From Saccharopolyspora gregorii (GTDB lineage: Bacteria; Actinomycetota; Actinomycetes; Mycobacteriales; Pseudonocardiaceae): a stretch of 64,000 nucleotides of DNA. Where the stretch lies: the NCBI RefSeq assembly GCF_024734405.1, contig NZ_CP059556.1:930001-994000 (forward strand), in the 5' to 3' direction. Position 1 is the first letter of the stretch. Every line of letters starts with the position of its first letter. Made by a program: the position numbers and the translations under genes. A model generated the notes under the pieces. The model worked only from the letters and a program-made list of their open reading frames with translations. It ran no database searches and was not told where the DNA came from. Below, one piece after another: positions 1 through 7,829 of this stretch.

Positions 1-1179
1 CACGCCGAACCCGAGACCGCCTTCGCCGAGCACCGCAGCGCCGCGAAGGTGCGCGAGCTGCTCGCCGCGCACGGGTTCGAGGTGGCCGCGCCCGTCGCCG
101 GGCTCGACACCGCCTTCACCGCGGACCGCGGCACCGGCGACCTCGTCGTCGGCATCTGCGCCGAGTACGACGCGCTGCCCGAGATCGGGCACGCCTGCGG
201 GCACAACATCATCGCCGCGGCGGCCGCGGGCGCCGCGCTCGCCCTCGCCGAGGTCGCCGACGAGCTCGGCATCACCGTCCGCGTCATCGGCACCCCCGCC
301 GAAGAACTCGGCGGCGGCAAGGTGCTCATGCTCGAACGCGGCGTGTTCGACGGGCTCGCGATGGCGATGATGGTCCACCCCGGGCCGGAGGAGATCTGCG
401 CGCCGCGCTCGCTGGCCATCAACGACCTGGAAGTGCGCTACACCGGCCGCGCCGCGCACGCGGCCGCCGCCCCCGAGCTCGGCGTCAACGCCGCCGACGC
501 GCTCACCGTCGCGCAGGTCGCGATCGGGCTGCTGCGCCAGCACCTCGAACCGGGGCAGATGGTGCACGGTATCGTCACCTCGGGCGGCGCCGCTCCGAAC
601 GTCGTTCCCGCCCGCACCGCGGCGATGTACAACCTGCGCGCCGCCGAATCGGCTTCCTTGGAGCGCCTGGAGAACCGCATCCGGGCCTGCTTCGAGGCGG
701 GCGCGACCGCGACCGGCTGCACCTCCGAGGTCGTGCAGATCTCGCCGGTGTACGCCGAACTGTCCTGCGACGACGAGCTCTCCGAGGCCTACCGCGCGGC
801 GATCACCGAGCTCGGCAGGGCACCTGTGCCGCGCGCCGAGCAGACCGACCAGGTCATCGGCAGCACCGACATGGGCAACGTCTCGCAGCTGCTGCCCGCG
901 ATCCACCCGATGATCGCGCTGGACTGCGGCGACGCGGTGACCCACCAGGTGGAGTTCGCCGCCGCCTGCGCCTCGCCCTCCGCCGACCGCGCGGTGCTCG
1001 ACGGAGCGGTGGCGATGGCGTGGACGGCGATCGCGGCGGCCACCGACCCCGGCCTGAGATCGCGGCTCGCGACCTCGGCCGAAGACCGCCCGGGGCGGAC
1101 CGGGAAGCACAACTCGGCCGGGCAGGGGGACGCCCCCGGCCCGGTGCGACGGCAACACACGTCGGGAGGCGTGGCGTGA
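1..1179 (+). CDS. M20-family amidohydrolase, 5' end outside window
   Basis: Metal-dependent amidohydrolase/carboxypeptidase of the M20 family, hydrolysing N-acyl amino acid or aminobenzoyl-glutamate-like amides in the cytoplasm. The frame is open from base 1 and already reads HAEPETAFAEHRSAA, the usual N-terminal M20 motif, so only a short piece is missing; a GTG at base 49 is internal. Visible motifs are CAEYDALP, the metal-binding GHACGHN and the acidic pair in GTPAEELGG, followed by the lid-domain segment YTGRAAHAAAAPE and a C-terminal CGDAVTHQVEF. The stop overlaps the GTG start of the next M20 gene by four bases, so the two are translated as a pair. From memory, M. tuberculosis has a similar tandem (amiB1/amiA1) near lpdA. 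Substrate cannot be read from the sequence. Confidence 0.88.
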   Translation, partial: HAEPETAFAEHRSAAKVRELLAAHGFEVAAPVAGLDTAFTADRGTGDLVVGICAEYDALPEIGHACGHNIIAAAAAGAALALAEVADELGITVRVIGTPAEELGGGKVLMLERGVFDGLAMAMMVHPGPEEICAPRSLAINDLEVRYTGRAAHAAAAPELGVNAADALTVAQVAIGLLRQHLEPGQMVHGIVTSGGAAPNVVPARTAAMYNLRAAESASLERLENRIRACFEAGATATGCTSEVVQISPVYAELSCDDELSEAYRAAITELGRAPVPRAEQTDQVIGSTDMGNVSQLLPAIHPMIALDCGDAVTHQVEFAAACASPSADRAVLDGAVAMAWTAIAAATDPGLRSRLATSAEDRPGRTGKHNSAGQGDAPGPVRRQHTSGGVA

Positions 1180-2528
1180 CGGTAGTGGATTCACGCGGCC
1201 CCGAGCCGCGCAGGACACCGAACGACGGCGGGACGAGCACCGCGGATCCGGCTGCGTGGGCGCAGGCCGAACTGGGCGCGCCACCGTCCGGCGAGCCGAT
1301 CGGCGGCGACGGCGACACCATGTCCGGCGTGGAAGATCTCGGCTCCGGACGCGGCCCCGCCTGGCTGGATGCCTGGCTCACCGCCAACGCGGGGCACGTG
1401 GTGGCCTGGCGACGGCACATCCACGCCAACCCGGAGCTCTCCCGCGCCGAGCACGGCACCACCGCGTTCCTCTTCGAGCGGCTCACCGAAGCCGGGCTGA
1501 GCCCGCGCGTGCTGCCCGGCGGCACCGGCCTGCTCTGCGACATCGGGCCGGACGGCGGCCAGCCGCGGCGCACCGTCGCGCTGCGGGCGGACATCGACGC
1601 GCTGCCGCTGACGGAGGCGACCGGGCTGCCGTTCGCCTCCGGCACCGACGGGGTCGCGCACGCCTGCGGGCACGACGCGCACACGACGGTCCTGCTGGGC
1701 ACGGCGCTGGCGCTCGCCACCGGACCGGAGCTGCCCGGGCGGATCCGGCTGATCTTCCAGCACGCCGAGGAGGTCATGCCCGGCGGCGCGCTGGACGTGC
1801 TGGCCGCGGGCGGGCTCGACGGGGTGGAGCAGATCTTCGGGCTGCACTGCGATCCGCGGCTGCCCGTGGGTCGGATCGGGGTGAAGTCCGGTGCGATCAC
1901 CTCCGCCAGCGACCTGCTGGAGCTGCGGCTGAACTCGCCGGGCGGGCACACCTCGCGGCCGCACCTGACCGCGGACCTGGTGCACGCGCTCGGCACCGTC
2001 ATCACCGGGCTGCCCACGCTGCTCTCGCGCCGCGTCGACCCGCGCACCGGCACCGTGCTGACCTGGGGTGCGGTGCACGCGGGGGAGGCGCCGAACGCGA
2101 TCCCGCAGACCGGCGTGCTCACCGGAACGCTGCGCACCGGTGACCGTGGCACCTGGGCGGAGCTGGAACCGCTGACGCGGGAACTGGTGGCCGGGCTGCT
2201 GGCGCCGCTGGGCGTGGGCTTCGACCTGCAGCACCGCCGCGGCGTCCCGCCGGTGGTCAACGACGCCGCGAGCACCGAGCTGATGTCCGCGGCGATCCAG
2301 GAGGCGCTCGGCGAGCACGCGGTCACCGGGACCCCGCAGTCCTCCGGTGGCGAGGACTTCGGCTGGTACCTGGAACACGTGCCGGGCGCGTTCGTGCGGC
2401 TCGGGGTGCGCTCCGGGCAGGCGCGGGCGCGGGACCTGCACCAGCCGACGTTCGACCTGGACGAGCGGGCGCTGCTGGTCGGCATCCGGGTGATGGTGGG
2501 GACGGCGCTGGCGGCCTTGACGCGCTGA
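1176..2528 (+). CDS. M20-family amidohydrolase (hippurate/IAA-amino acid hydrolase-like)
   Basis: Second M20 amidohydrolase, 450 aa, predicted to remove the acyl group from N-acyl amino acids. The GTG start sits in a GTGA overlap with the upstream stop and has a GGGAGG ribosome site six bases before it. ATG 1320 is an alternative, because the first ~65 residues are Pro/Gly-rich and not part of the fold. The core begins WRRHIHANPELS, then RADIDALP, ACGHDAHT (metal ligands), QHAEEVMPGGA with the catalytic Glu pair, HCDPRLPVG, the lid-domain GGHTSRPH and the C-terminal SSGGEDFGWYL. These are the classic aminoacylase/carboxypeptidase landmarks. It is translationally coupled to the upstream paralogue and is followed by a small hairpin at 2548-2567. 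Confidence 0.9.
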   Translation: MTVVDSRGPEPRRTPNDGGTSTADPAAWAQAELGAPPSGEPIGGDGDTMSGVEDLGSGRGPAWLDAWLTANAGHVVAWRRHIHANPELSRAEHGTTAFLFERLTEAGLSPRVLPGGTGLLCDIGPDGGQPRRTVALRADIDALPLTEATGLPFASGTDGVAHACGHDAHTTVLLGTALALATGPELPGRIRLIFQHAEEVMPGGALDVLAAGGLDGVEQIFGLHCDPRLPVGRIGVKSGAITSASDLLELRLNSPGGHTSRPHLTADLVHALGTVITGLPTLLSRRVDPRTGTVLTWGAVHAGEAPNAIPQTGVLTGTLRTGDRGTWAELEPLTRELVAGLLAPLGVGFDLQHRRGVPPVVNDAASTELMSAAIQEALGEHAVTGTPQSSGGEDFGWYLEHVPGAFVRLGVRSGQARARDLHQPTFDLDERALLVGIRVMVGTALAALTR

Positions 2529-2547
2529 CCTGCGAGAACGGTGCGGT

Positions 2548-2567
2548 GATCGGGTTGTCACCCGATC
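2548..2567 (+). terminator. Short hairpin after the M20 pair
   Basis: Perfect 8-base arms GATCGGGT and ACCCGATC with loop TGTC, 19 bases after the second M20 stop. There is no T-tract. It could be a weak terminator or a regulator site in front of the next gene. Confidence 0.4.
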
Positions 2568-2606
2568 GGGATGTATCTGTTCGGGGGTTCGCGGCCTCTT
2601 CAGGGC

Positions 2607-3488
2607 ATGACCGCGAACCTGCTCACCGATCCCGCTGATCCGGCGGCCGCTCCCGCCGCCGCCCGGCCCGTTCCCGTCCCGCCCGTTCCCGTCCGGCCTG
2701 TTCCCGTACCGCCCGCGGCCGTCGTGCCCGCGGCCGTCGTGCCCGCGGCCGTCTCCCGCGCGCCCGATCGGCCTGCCGCGCGGGCCGCGCCCGGTCCGCC
2801 TGCCCGACGGCGGGGCCGGTTCGATTCGGGGCGCGGGCGACGCCCCTGCGCCTCGCTGCACGGCGCGCTCGCCCGCTCCACCGCCGAGGAGGTGTTCGGC
2901 GCCGACCGGGTGCGCGCCGAACTGGACGCCGGGCGCTGGGTCGAACCGTGGGGCGGTGTGCTGCTGCCCGCCCGCCGCGCCCGGGACCCGCTCGCGCGGG
3001 CCGAGGCCGCGCTGCTGCGCGCCGGTCCGCACGCGGTGCTCAGCGGGCCCACCGCCGTCGCCATGCACGGCTGCACCGAGGCGTTCGACGACGAGGTCGT
3101 GCACGTCGCGGTGCCCTACCACCGCCAGCCCCGCTCGGTGCCCGGCCTGCTGATCAAGCAGGCCTGCGTCCGCGAGTCCGAGGTGCTGGAGCTCGACGGG
3201 CTGCGGGTGCACGCGCTTGAAGTCGCGCTGGTCGAGATGCTCTGCACCGGGGAACGGCGCACCGCGCTCGCCTGCCTGGAGCAGGCGCTGGCCGCGCTGG
3301 GCACGGCCGCCGAGCGGTTCCACGCCGTGGTGGCCGAGCAGGTGCACCGCAGGCGGGACCGCCGCGGCACCCGCCGCGCCGCGGAACTGCTCGATCTCGC
3401 GCGGCTCGGTCCGTCCGGTGCGGTCCCGATCGTCGCCCGCATCGAAGCCGCCGCACCGGCGAACGCGCTCGCCGGAGGTGCGTCGTGA
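2607..3488 (+). CDS. Hypothetical protein, AbiEi/DUF559-type N-terminal region with Pro-rich leader
   Basis: About 293 aa from ATG 2607; ATG 2571 is an alternative, but it follows a hairpin directly and neither start has a convincing ribosome site. Residues 1-75 are low complexity, with repeated Pro-Val and a 15-base DNA repeat around 2717-2755. The rest resembles the N-terminal half of actinobacterial proteins annotated as AbiEi-type antitoxin or DUF559 proteins: a winged-helix-like start, GRWVEPWGGVLLPAR, then LLRAGPHAVLSGPTAVAMHG. The C-terminal endonuclease-like DUF559 part usual in such proteins is absent; the frame stops at IEAAAPANALAGGAS. No partner toxin lies next to it. Function unknown. 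Confidence 0.55.
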   Translation: MTANLLTDPADPAAAPAAARPVPVPPVPVRPVPVPPAAVVPAAVVPAAVSRAPDRPAARAAPGPPARRRGRFDSGRGRRPCASLHGALARSTAEEVFGADRVRAELDAGRWVEPWGGVLLPARRARDPLARAEAALLRAGPHAVLSGPTAVAMHGCTEAFDDEVVHVAVPYHRQPRSVPGLLIKQACVRESEVLELDGLRVHALEVALVEMLCTGERRTALACLEQALAALGTAAERFHAVVAEQVHRRRDRRGTRRAAELLDLARLGPSGAVPIVARIEAAAPANALAGGAS

Positions 3489-3641
3489 CCGAGCGCCGGG
3501 ACATCACACGAACGCCTGTGATGACCGCATCCGAATGCGTTATGTTCAGCGAGGAACCCGGTATTCCGGCCCGATCCAGCACTCGCGTCCGCCGCCCCGC
3601 CGCGCGGATCCGCTGGGGCCGCGGGACGAGGAGGGCACGAG

Positions 3642-4430
3642 GTGTCACGCAACGACGATCGGTTCCCGGACCAGGTGCGGGGCTCGGCCCCTGTCCTGCC
3701 GAACGGGACCGCGGTCACCGGCACGGCGGAATCGCGCGCGGCGCTCGGCGAGCCCGTGGAGCTGGTGCTGCTGGACGTGGGTGGGCCCGTCTACGACGAC
3801 TGCTGGTACCGGGAAGCGCTGCTGCGGGCGACCTGCGAACTCGTCGCGGAGAACGGCGGGATGCTGCTCGAAGCGGAGTTCCAGCGGGTCTACGACGCGC
3901 GGCGGCAGTCGCAGGAAGGTTCGCTGCGCACCGCCATGGCCGAGCACTTCCTCCGCGACGGCGACCGGGAGCGGTTGTCCGACCGGGCCGAGAGCTACTG
4001 GTTCTACCCGCCCTCCGCCCTGCACCCGGACGTGCTGCCCGCGCTGCGGCAGCTGTCCGAGCGGTACTCGATCGCCGTGGTGGCCAACCAGCGGGCGCTG
4101 GTCGTGGACGCGCTGCGCCGCGACGGGGTGGCCCCGTTCATCGACCACTGGGCGATCTCGGAGCTGGTGGGGGCGGCCAAACCGGACCCGGAGATCTTCT
4201 GGCACGCGCTGAACCGGGCCGGCGTGCTGCCGCGGAACGCGGTGCACGTCGGCAACCGGCTCGACTCCGACGTGCGCGGCGCGCAGCGCCTGGGGATGCG
4301 CACCATCTGGGTGGTGCGCGGCGAAGCACCGCCGGACCCGACGCCGGAGCAGCTGGGCGAACCGGACATCGCGGTGTTCTCGCTGGCCGACGTGCCCGCC
4401 GCGGTGGAACGCCTGCAACGAGCCCGGTAG
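3642..4430 (+). CDS. HAD-superfamily hydrolase
   Basis: Cytoplasmic haloacid dehalogenase-like phosphatase, 262 aa. GTG 3642 follows a GAGGAGGGC ribosome site. Motif I is LLDVGGPVYDD, with the nucleophile Asp but Gly in place of the second Asp, as in the DxGG subgroup. Motif II is VVANQRA, with Ala instead of the usual Ser/Thr before Asn. Motif III is the Lys in AAKPDPEIF, and motif IV is VGNRLDSDVRGAQRLG with VGN in place of the usual VGD. The subclass IA cap lies between motifs I and II. Substitutions at motifs II and IV make high phosphatase activity uncertain. It converges with the downstream DeoR-type gene with only five bases between stops. Substrate unknown. Confidence 0.8.
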   Translation: MSRNDDRFPDQVRGSAPVLPNGTAVTGTAESRAALGEPVELVLLDVGGPVYDDCWYREALLRATCELVAENGGMLLEAEFQRVYDARRQSQEGSLRTAMAEHFLRDGDRERLSDRAESYWFYPPSALHPDVLPALRQLSERYSIAVVANQRALVVDALRRDGVAPFIDHWAISELVGAAKPDPEIFWHALNRAGVLPRNAVHVGNRLDSDVRGAQRLGMRTIWVVRGEAPPDPTPEQLGEPDIAVFSLADVPAAVERLQRAR

Positions 4431-4435
4431 CCGGG

Positions 4436-5200
4436 TCAGGCTTCGGCGACCTCCACCGCGACGCCGCGCTCGCGCAGCTCGTCCAGCACCGGTCGCGGGG
4501 TCGCCGGGTCCACGACGACCAGGTCGAACTCGGTCAGCGGCGCCAGCTCGTGCACCGCGCGCCGCTCGAACTTGGAGCGGTCCGCCAGCAGGACGCGGGT
4601 GGCGGCGGTGCGCATCAGCGCCCGCTTCACCTGCACGGACTCCAGCGAGCGGTGCAGGCAGTGCCCGTCCACCACGGCCGTCGCGGACAGCAGCAGCACG
4701 TCCGAGCGCAACGCGCCCGCCATCTCCGCGGCGTGCAGGCCGAAGAACGCGTCGTAGCCCGGGTGGAAGTCGCCGCCGAGGCCGATCACGTGCACGCCGT
4801 CCTCCTCGCGCAACCGGTTGATCACCGGGAGGAAGTTGGTGACGACGGTCAGCGGGGCCAGCTCGCCGAGCCGTTCGGCGACCGCGAGCCCGCTCGTGCT
4901 GTCGTCGAGCGCGACGACCTGGCCGGGGGAGAGGTGGCGCAGCGCGTGGCGGGCGATCCGGGACTTGGCCTCCGCCGCGTCGGACCGGCGGGCGCCGACC
5001 GACCTGGGCAGCAGCGAACCCGGGGTGGAGGTGGCGCCGCCGCGGACCTTGCGCAACCAGCCCTGGCGTTCGAGGACGTCCAGGTCGCGGTGGATGGTCA
5101 TCCCGCTGACGCCGTACTCCTCGACGAGCCGCTCGATGCGCACGGTGCCGTCGGCGAGCACCGCCTGCCGGATGCGCTCGCGCCGCTGCTGCTGGGACAC
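4436..5200 (-). CDS. DeoR/GlpR-family transcriptional regulator
   Basis: Sugar-phosphate-responsive repressor, 254 aa from GTG 5200; the frame is open up to GTG 5263, but the family normally starts at the QQQRRERIR helix. The N-terminal winged helix-turn-helix has GVSGMTIHRDLDVLERQGW followed by VRGGA. The C-terminal DeoRC sensor domain shows VVALDDSTSGLAVAERL, VVTNFLPVI and GLGGDFHPGYDAFFG. A perfect palindrome at 5251-5265, upstream of the chosen start, is a likely autoregulatory operator. The target operon is not obvious: the neighbours are a HAD hydrolase and a cyclotransferase. It is a paralogue of the glp regulator at 16.9 kb. Confidence 0.85.
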   Translation of the reverse strand: MSQQQRRERIRQAVLADGTVRIERLVEEYGVSGMTIHRDLDVLERQGWLRKVRGGATSTPGSLLPRSVGARRSDAAEAKSRIARHALRHLSPGQVVALDDSTSGLAVAERLGELAPLTVVTNFLPVINRLREEDGVHVIGLGGDFHPGYDAFFGLHAAEMAGALRSDVLLLSATAVVDGHCLHRSLESVQVKRALMRTAATRVLLADRSKFERRAVHELAPLTEFDLVVVDPATPRPVLDELRERGVAVEVAEA

Positions 5201-5250
5201 CGCCCCGCTGACCTGGCCCACACCCACCTCACCACCGACGTGTGCCGTCG

Positions 5251-5265
5251 GTGTGATTATCACAC
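5251..5265. promoter_or_regulatory. Perfect palindrome, candidate DeoR operator
   Basis: GTGTGATTATCACAC is a perfect 7-1-7 inverted repeat about 50 bases before the DeoR start. It contains TGTGA/TCACA half sites, which are also seen in the glpF-glpR control region. It could bind the adjacent DeoR protein or a CRP-like regulator. Confidence 0.5.
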
Positions 5266-5306
5266 GCGGGAGGTGACGTCCGGGCCGCTCGGCGGTGCCG
5301 AGTCGA

Positions 5307-5759
5307 TCACGGTCCGACGTTGCCGCAGGGCCGGGTGCGCAGCTTCGCCACGTAGTCCTCGGGCGCGCCCGCCGCCTCCGCCGCGTCGGCCATCACGCCG
5401 AGGTAGCGGGCCGAGGGCAGGCCGCCCTCGTAGGCGTCCAGCACGTACAGCCAGGCGAGCACCGGTCCGTCCAGGGTCTGCACCCGAAGCCGCAGCTTCT
5501 TGTGCATCCCCAGCTCGGAGCCCTCCCAGCGGTCGAGCTGCCGTTCGTCCTCGGGGCTGACGTCATACAGCACGGTGAAGACCTGCTCGCCGGGGTGCTC
5601 GACGATCGTCGCCAGCGCACCTTCCCAGCCGTAGTCCTCACCACCGAAGGTCAGCCGCCAGTCCATCAGCCAGCCCGTTCCCGCCAGCGGGGAGTGCGGG
5701 GCTCGCTCGGTCATCTGGGCCGGATCCATGTTGGACCCGTACGCGGCGTACAGCGGCAC
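5307..5759 (-). CDS. Gamma-glutamylcyclotransferase-like protein
   Basis: GGCT/AIG2-like fold, 150 aa. It starts VPLYAAYGSNM, where YGSNM is the substrate-binding loop of the family, followed by WRLTFGGEDYGWEGALATI, the expected Glu in VSPEDERQLDRWEG, and YVLDAYEGGLPS. GTG 5759 is chosen because the fold begins there and a TACCCT -10-like box lies seven bases upstream, suggesting a leaderless transcript. The frame extends to 5810 without conserved sequence. It is divergent from lpdA, as remembered for M. tuberculosis Rv3304/Rv3303c. The exact substrate is not established for this subfamily. Confidence 0.82.
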   Translation of the reverse strand: MPLYAAYGSNMDPAQMTERAPHSPLAGTGWLMDWRLTFGGEDYGWEGALATIVEHPGEQVFTVLYDVSPEDERQLDRWEGSELGMHKKLRLRVQTLDGPVLAWLYVLDAYEGGLPSARYLGVMADAAEAAGAPEDYVAKLRTRPCGNVGP

Positions 5760-5766
5760 GCCCCAC

Positions 5767-5772
5767 AGGGTA
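5767..5772 (-). promoter_or_regulatory. -10-like TACCCT before the cyclotransferase
   Basis: Minus-strand TACCCT ends seven bases before GTG 5759, the spacing expected for a leaderless actinobacterial promoter. No ribosome site is present. Confidence 0.45.
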
Positions 5773-5929
5773 GCGATCGATGGGCCCGATGTCGGAGTGG
5801 ACCGCGTCACCGCGGCGGCGAGTCGCGGTCCGAACGCCGCGAACGGGCGGGTACCGCCCGAATCGCCGCGAGCCGGCGAGACATAGGGTGGTGGCGCCCA
5901 CGAGGCTCGGAGTACGGAGGGACCGCGAA

Positions 5930-7333
5930 GTGACCCGCATCGTGATCATGGGAGGTGGGCCTGCCGGTTACGAGGCGGCCCTGGTCGCAGCGCAGAACGG
6001 CGCCGACGTGACGCTGGTGGAGCCGGACGGGCTCGGCGGCGCGTGCGTGCTCTACGACTGCGTCCCGTCCAAGACCTTCATCGCCTCCGCGGGCGCGCGG
6101 TCGGCCGCCCGCGACGTGCGCGAGCTCGGCATCCGCAGCGATCCGGACGGCGTCGAGGTGGACACCGCCGTCGTGCACGGCCGGGTCAAGGGCCTCGCGC
6201 TGGCGCAGTCCGCCGACATCCGCGCCCGGGTGCGCCGCGAAGGCGTCAAGATCATCGCGGGGCGGGCCCGGTTCACCAACCCCGCGCACGGCATGGCGCA
6301 GCACCGCATCGGCGTGGACCGCGCCGACGGCGGCACCGAGGAGCTGGTCGGTGACGTGGTGCTCATCGCCACCGGCGCCACCCCGCGGGTGCTGCCGGGC
6401 GCGGTGCCGGACGGGGAGCGGATCCTCAGCTGGCGCCAGCTCTACGACCTGCCCGAGCTGCCCGAGCACCTGGCCGTGATCGGCTCCGGCGTCACCGGGG
6501 TGGAGTTCGCCTCCGCCTACACGGAGATGGGCGTCAAGGTCACGATGATCTCCAGCCGGGACCGGGTGCTGCCGCACGAGGACGCCGACGCCGCGGGCGT
6601 GCTGGAGGAGGTCTTCGCCGAGCGCGGGACCGAGGTCGTCAAGCACGCGCGGGCCGAGCGGGTCGAGCGCACCGAGAAGGGCGTCGTCGTGCACCTCGCC
6701 GACGGCAGGCGCGTCGAAGCCAGCCACGCGCTGATGACCGTCGGCTCGGTGCCCAACACCGAGGACATCGGGCTGGAGCGGGTCGGCCTGGAGACCGACC
6801 GCGGCGGCTACGTCAAGGTGGACCGGGTGTCCCGCACGCAGGTCCCCGGCGTGTACGCGGCGGGCGACTGCACCGGGTTGCTGCTGCTCGCCTCCGTCGC
6901 GGCCATGCAGGGGCGCATCGCCATGTGGCACGCGCTCGGCGAGGGCGTCAGCCCGATCAAGCTCAAGACCGTCGCAGGCAACGTGTTCACCCATCCGGAG
7001 ATCGCTACCGTCGGCATCAGCGCGCAGGCCATCGACTCCGGCGAGGTGCCCGCGCGCACCGTGACGCTGCCGCTGGCGACGAACCCGCGGGCGAAGATGG
7101 AAGGTCTGCGCCGCGGCTTCATCAAGATGTTCTGCCGCCCGCAGACCGGTGTGGTGATCGGTGGCGTCGTGGTCGCGCCGAACGCCAGCGAACTGGTGCT
7201 GCCCATCGCGCTGGCGGTGCAGAACCAGGTGACGGTGGAGAACCTGGCGAACACCTTCTCGGTGTACCCGTCGCTGTCCGGGTCGCTCACCGAGGCCGGG
7301 CGCCAGCTCATGCGCCACGACGACCTGGACTGA
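5930..7333 (+). CDS. lpdA: NAD(P)H-quinone dehydrogenase LpdA (flavoprotein)
   Basis: FAD-containing disulfide-reductase-fold enzyme, 467 aa, that reduces quinones with NAD(P)H. GTG 5930 has a GGAGGG ribosome site; the frame extends upstream but only VTRIVIMGGGPAGYEAA begins the Rossmann fold. The redox-site region reads GGACVLYDCVPSKTF. The second nucleotide fold has VIGSGVTGVEFASAY, and the FAD motif is GVYAAGDCTG. The C-terminus (VYPSLSGSLTEAGRQLM) lacks the His-Glu dyad of true lipoamide dehydrogenases, matching the LpdA subgroup. A TAGGGT box at 5884-5889 could be its -10. From memory, M. tuberculosis has lpdA beside glpD2; here glpD lies about 10 kb away. Confidence 0.9.
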   Translation: MTRIVIMGGGPAGYEAALVAAQNGADVTLVEPDGLGGACVLYDCVPSKTFIASAGARSAARDVRELGIRSDPDGVEVDTAVVHGRVKGLALAQSADIRARVRREGVKIIAGRARFTNPAHGMAQHRIGVDRADGGTEELVGDVVLIATGATPRVLPGAVPDGERILSWRQLYDLPELPEHLAVIGSGVTGVEFASAYTEMGVKVTMISSRDRVLPHEDADAAGVLEEVFAERGTEVVKHARAERVERTEKGVVVHLADGRRVEASHALMTVGSVPNTEDIGLERVGLETDRGGYVKVDRVSRTQVPGVYAAGDCTGLLLLASVAAMQGRIAMWHALGEGVSPIKLKTVAGNVFTHPEIATVGISAQAIDSGEVPARTVTLPLATNPRAKMEGLRRGFIKMFCRPQTGVVIGGVVVAPNASELVLPIALAVQNQVTVENLANTFSVYPSLSGSLTEAGRQLMRHDDLD

Positions 7334-7405
7334 GCCGCCACCGCCGCGGGACCGGCCTCGACGGCGGCGGGGCCGGCGGGGACCCTGGGGACGGGAGGCA
7401 TTGCC

Positions 7406-7789
7406 ATGGCGACACCGGTGCTGGTCTACGACGGCGACTGCGGCTTCTGCACCCGCAGCGTGCGGCTCGCGGAGAAGCTGCCGCTGCGCGCGCGGATCGT
7501 GCCGTGGCAGGAAGCGGACCTGACCGCGCTGCGCACCACCGAGCAGCGCGCCCGGCACGAGGTGCTGTGGGTGGACGAGGCCGGCCGCGTCTCCGGCGGG
7601 TCGGACGCGGTGGCCGCGCTGCTGCGGCACTGCGGATTCCCCTGGTCGCTGCCGGGGGCGGTGCTGTCGCTGCCGGTGCTGCGCGGGATCGCCCGGCTCG
7701 GGTACCGCTGGGTCGCCGACAACCGGCACCGGCTGCCCGGTTCCACCCCGGCCTGCGCGTTGCCCGCCGACCAGCGCCCCGGCGCCTGA
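7406..7789 (+). CDS. DCC-family thiol-disulfide oxidoreductase-like protein (DUF393)
   Basis: 127 aa, starting at an ATG with GGGAGG nine bases upstream. The N-terminal motif VLVYDGDCGFCTRSV carries the CxxC-type pair that defines the DCC family. It is followed by IVPWQEADL, the family's ALRTTEQRARHEVLWVDEAGRVSGGSDAV-type region and a hydrophobic C-terminal half containing YRWVADNRHRLPG. It probably acts in cytoplasmic or membrane-proximal thiol redox chemistry; no substrate is known for the family. It converges on the glycosyltransferase gene, with a strong hairpin between them. Confidence 0.85.
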   Translation: MATPVLVYDGDCGFCTRSVRLAEKLPLRARIVPWQEADLTALRTTEQRARHEVLWVDEAGRVSGGSDAVAALLRHCGFPWSLPGAVLSLPVLRGIARLGYRWVADNRHRLPGSTPACALPADQRPGA

Positions 7790-7795
7790 GCGGTG

Positions 7796-7826
7796 CCCGG
7801 CGGCGCGGGGGTCCCGCGCCGCCGGG
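7796..7826. terminator. Bidirectional hairpin between convergent genes
   Basis: Perfect 14-base arms (7796-7809 and 7813-7826; left arm CCCGGCGGCGCGGG) with a three-base loop, placed between the DCC and glycosyltransferase stops. It has no T-tract, as is common in high-GC genomes. Confidence 0.75.
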
Positions 7827-7829
7827 ACG

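Noticed and set aside
1191-3347. Long minus-strand open frame (718 codons) opposite the M20 gene and its neighbour
   Set aside because: Shadow of the GC-rich plus-strand genes: no domain, His/Arg/Gly-rich composition, and the plus strand has clear family motifs.
3485-5560. 691-codon plus-strand frame overlapping the HAD gene and antisense to the DeoR gene
   Set aside because: Wrong-frame artefact; the HAD and DeoR motifs are in other frames.
5807-7729. Minus-strand open frame across lpdA and the DCC gene
   Set aside because: Antisense artefact of third-position G/C; composition is low complexity and crosses two real genes.
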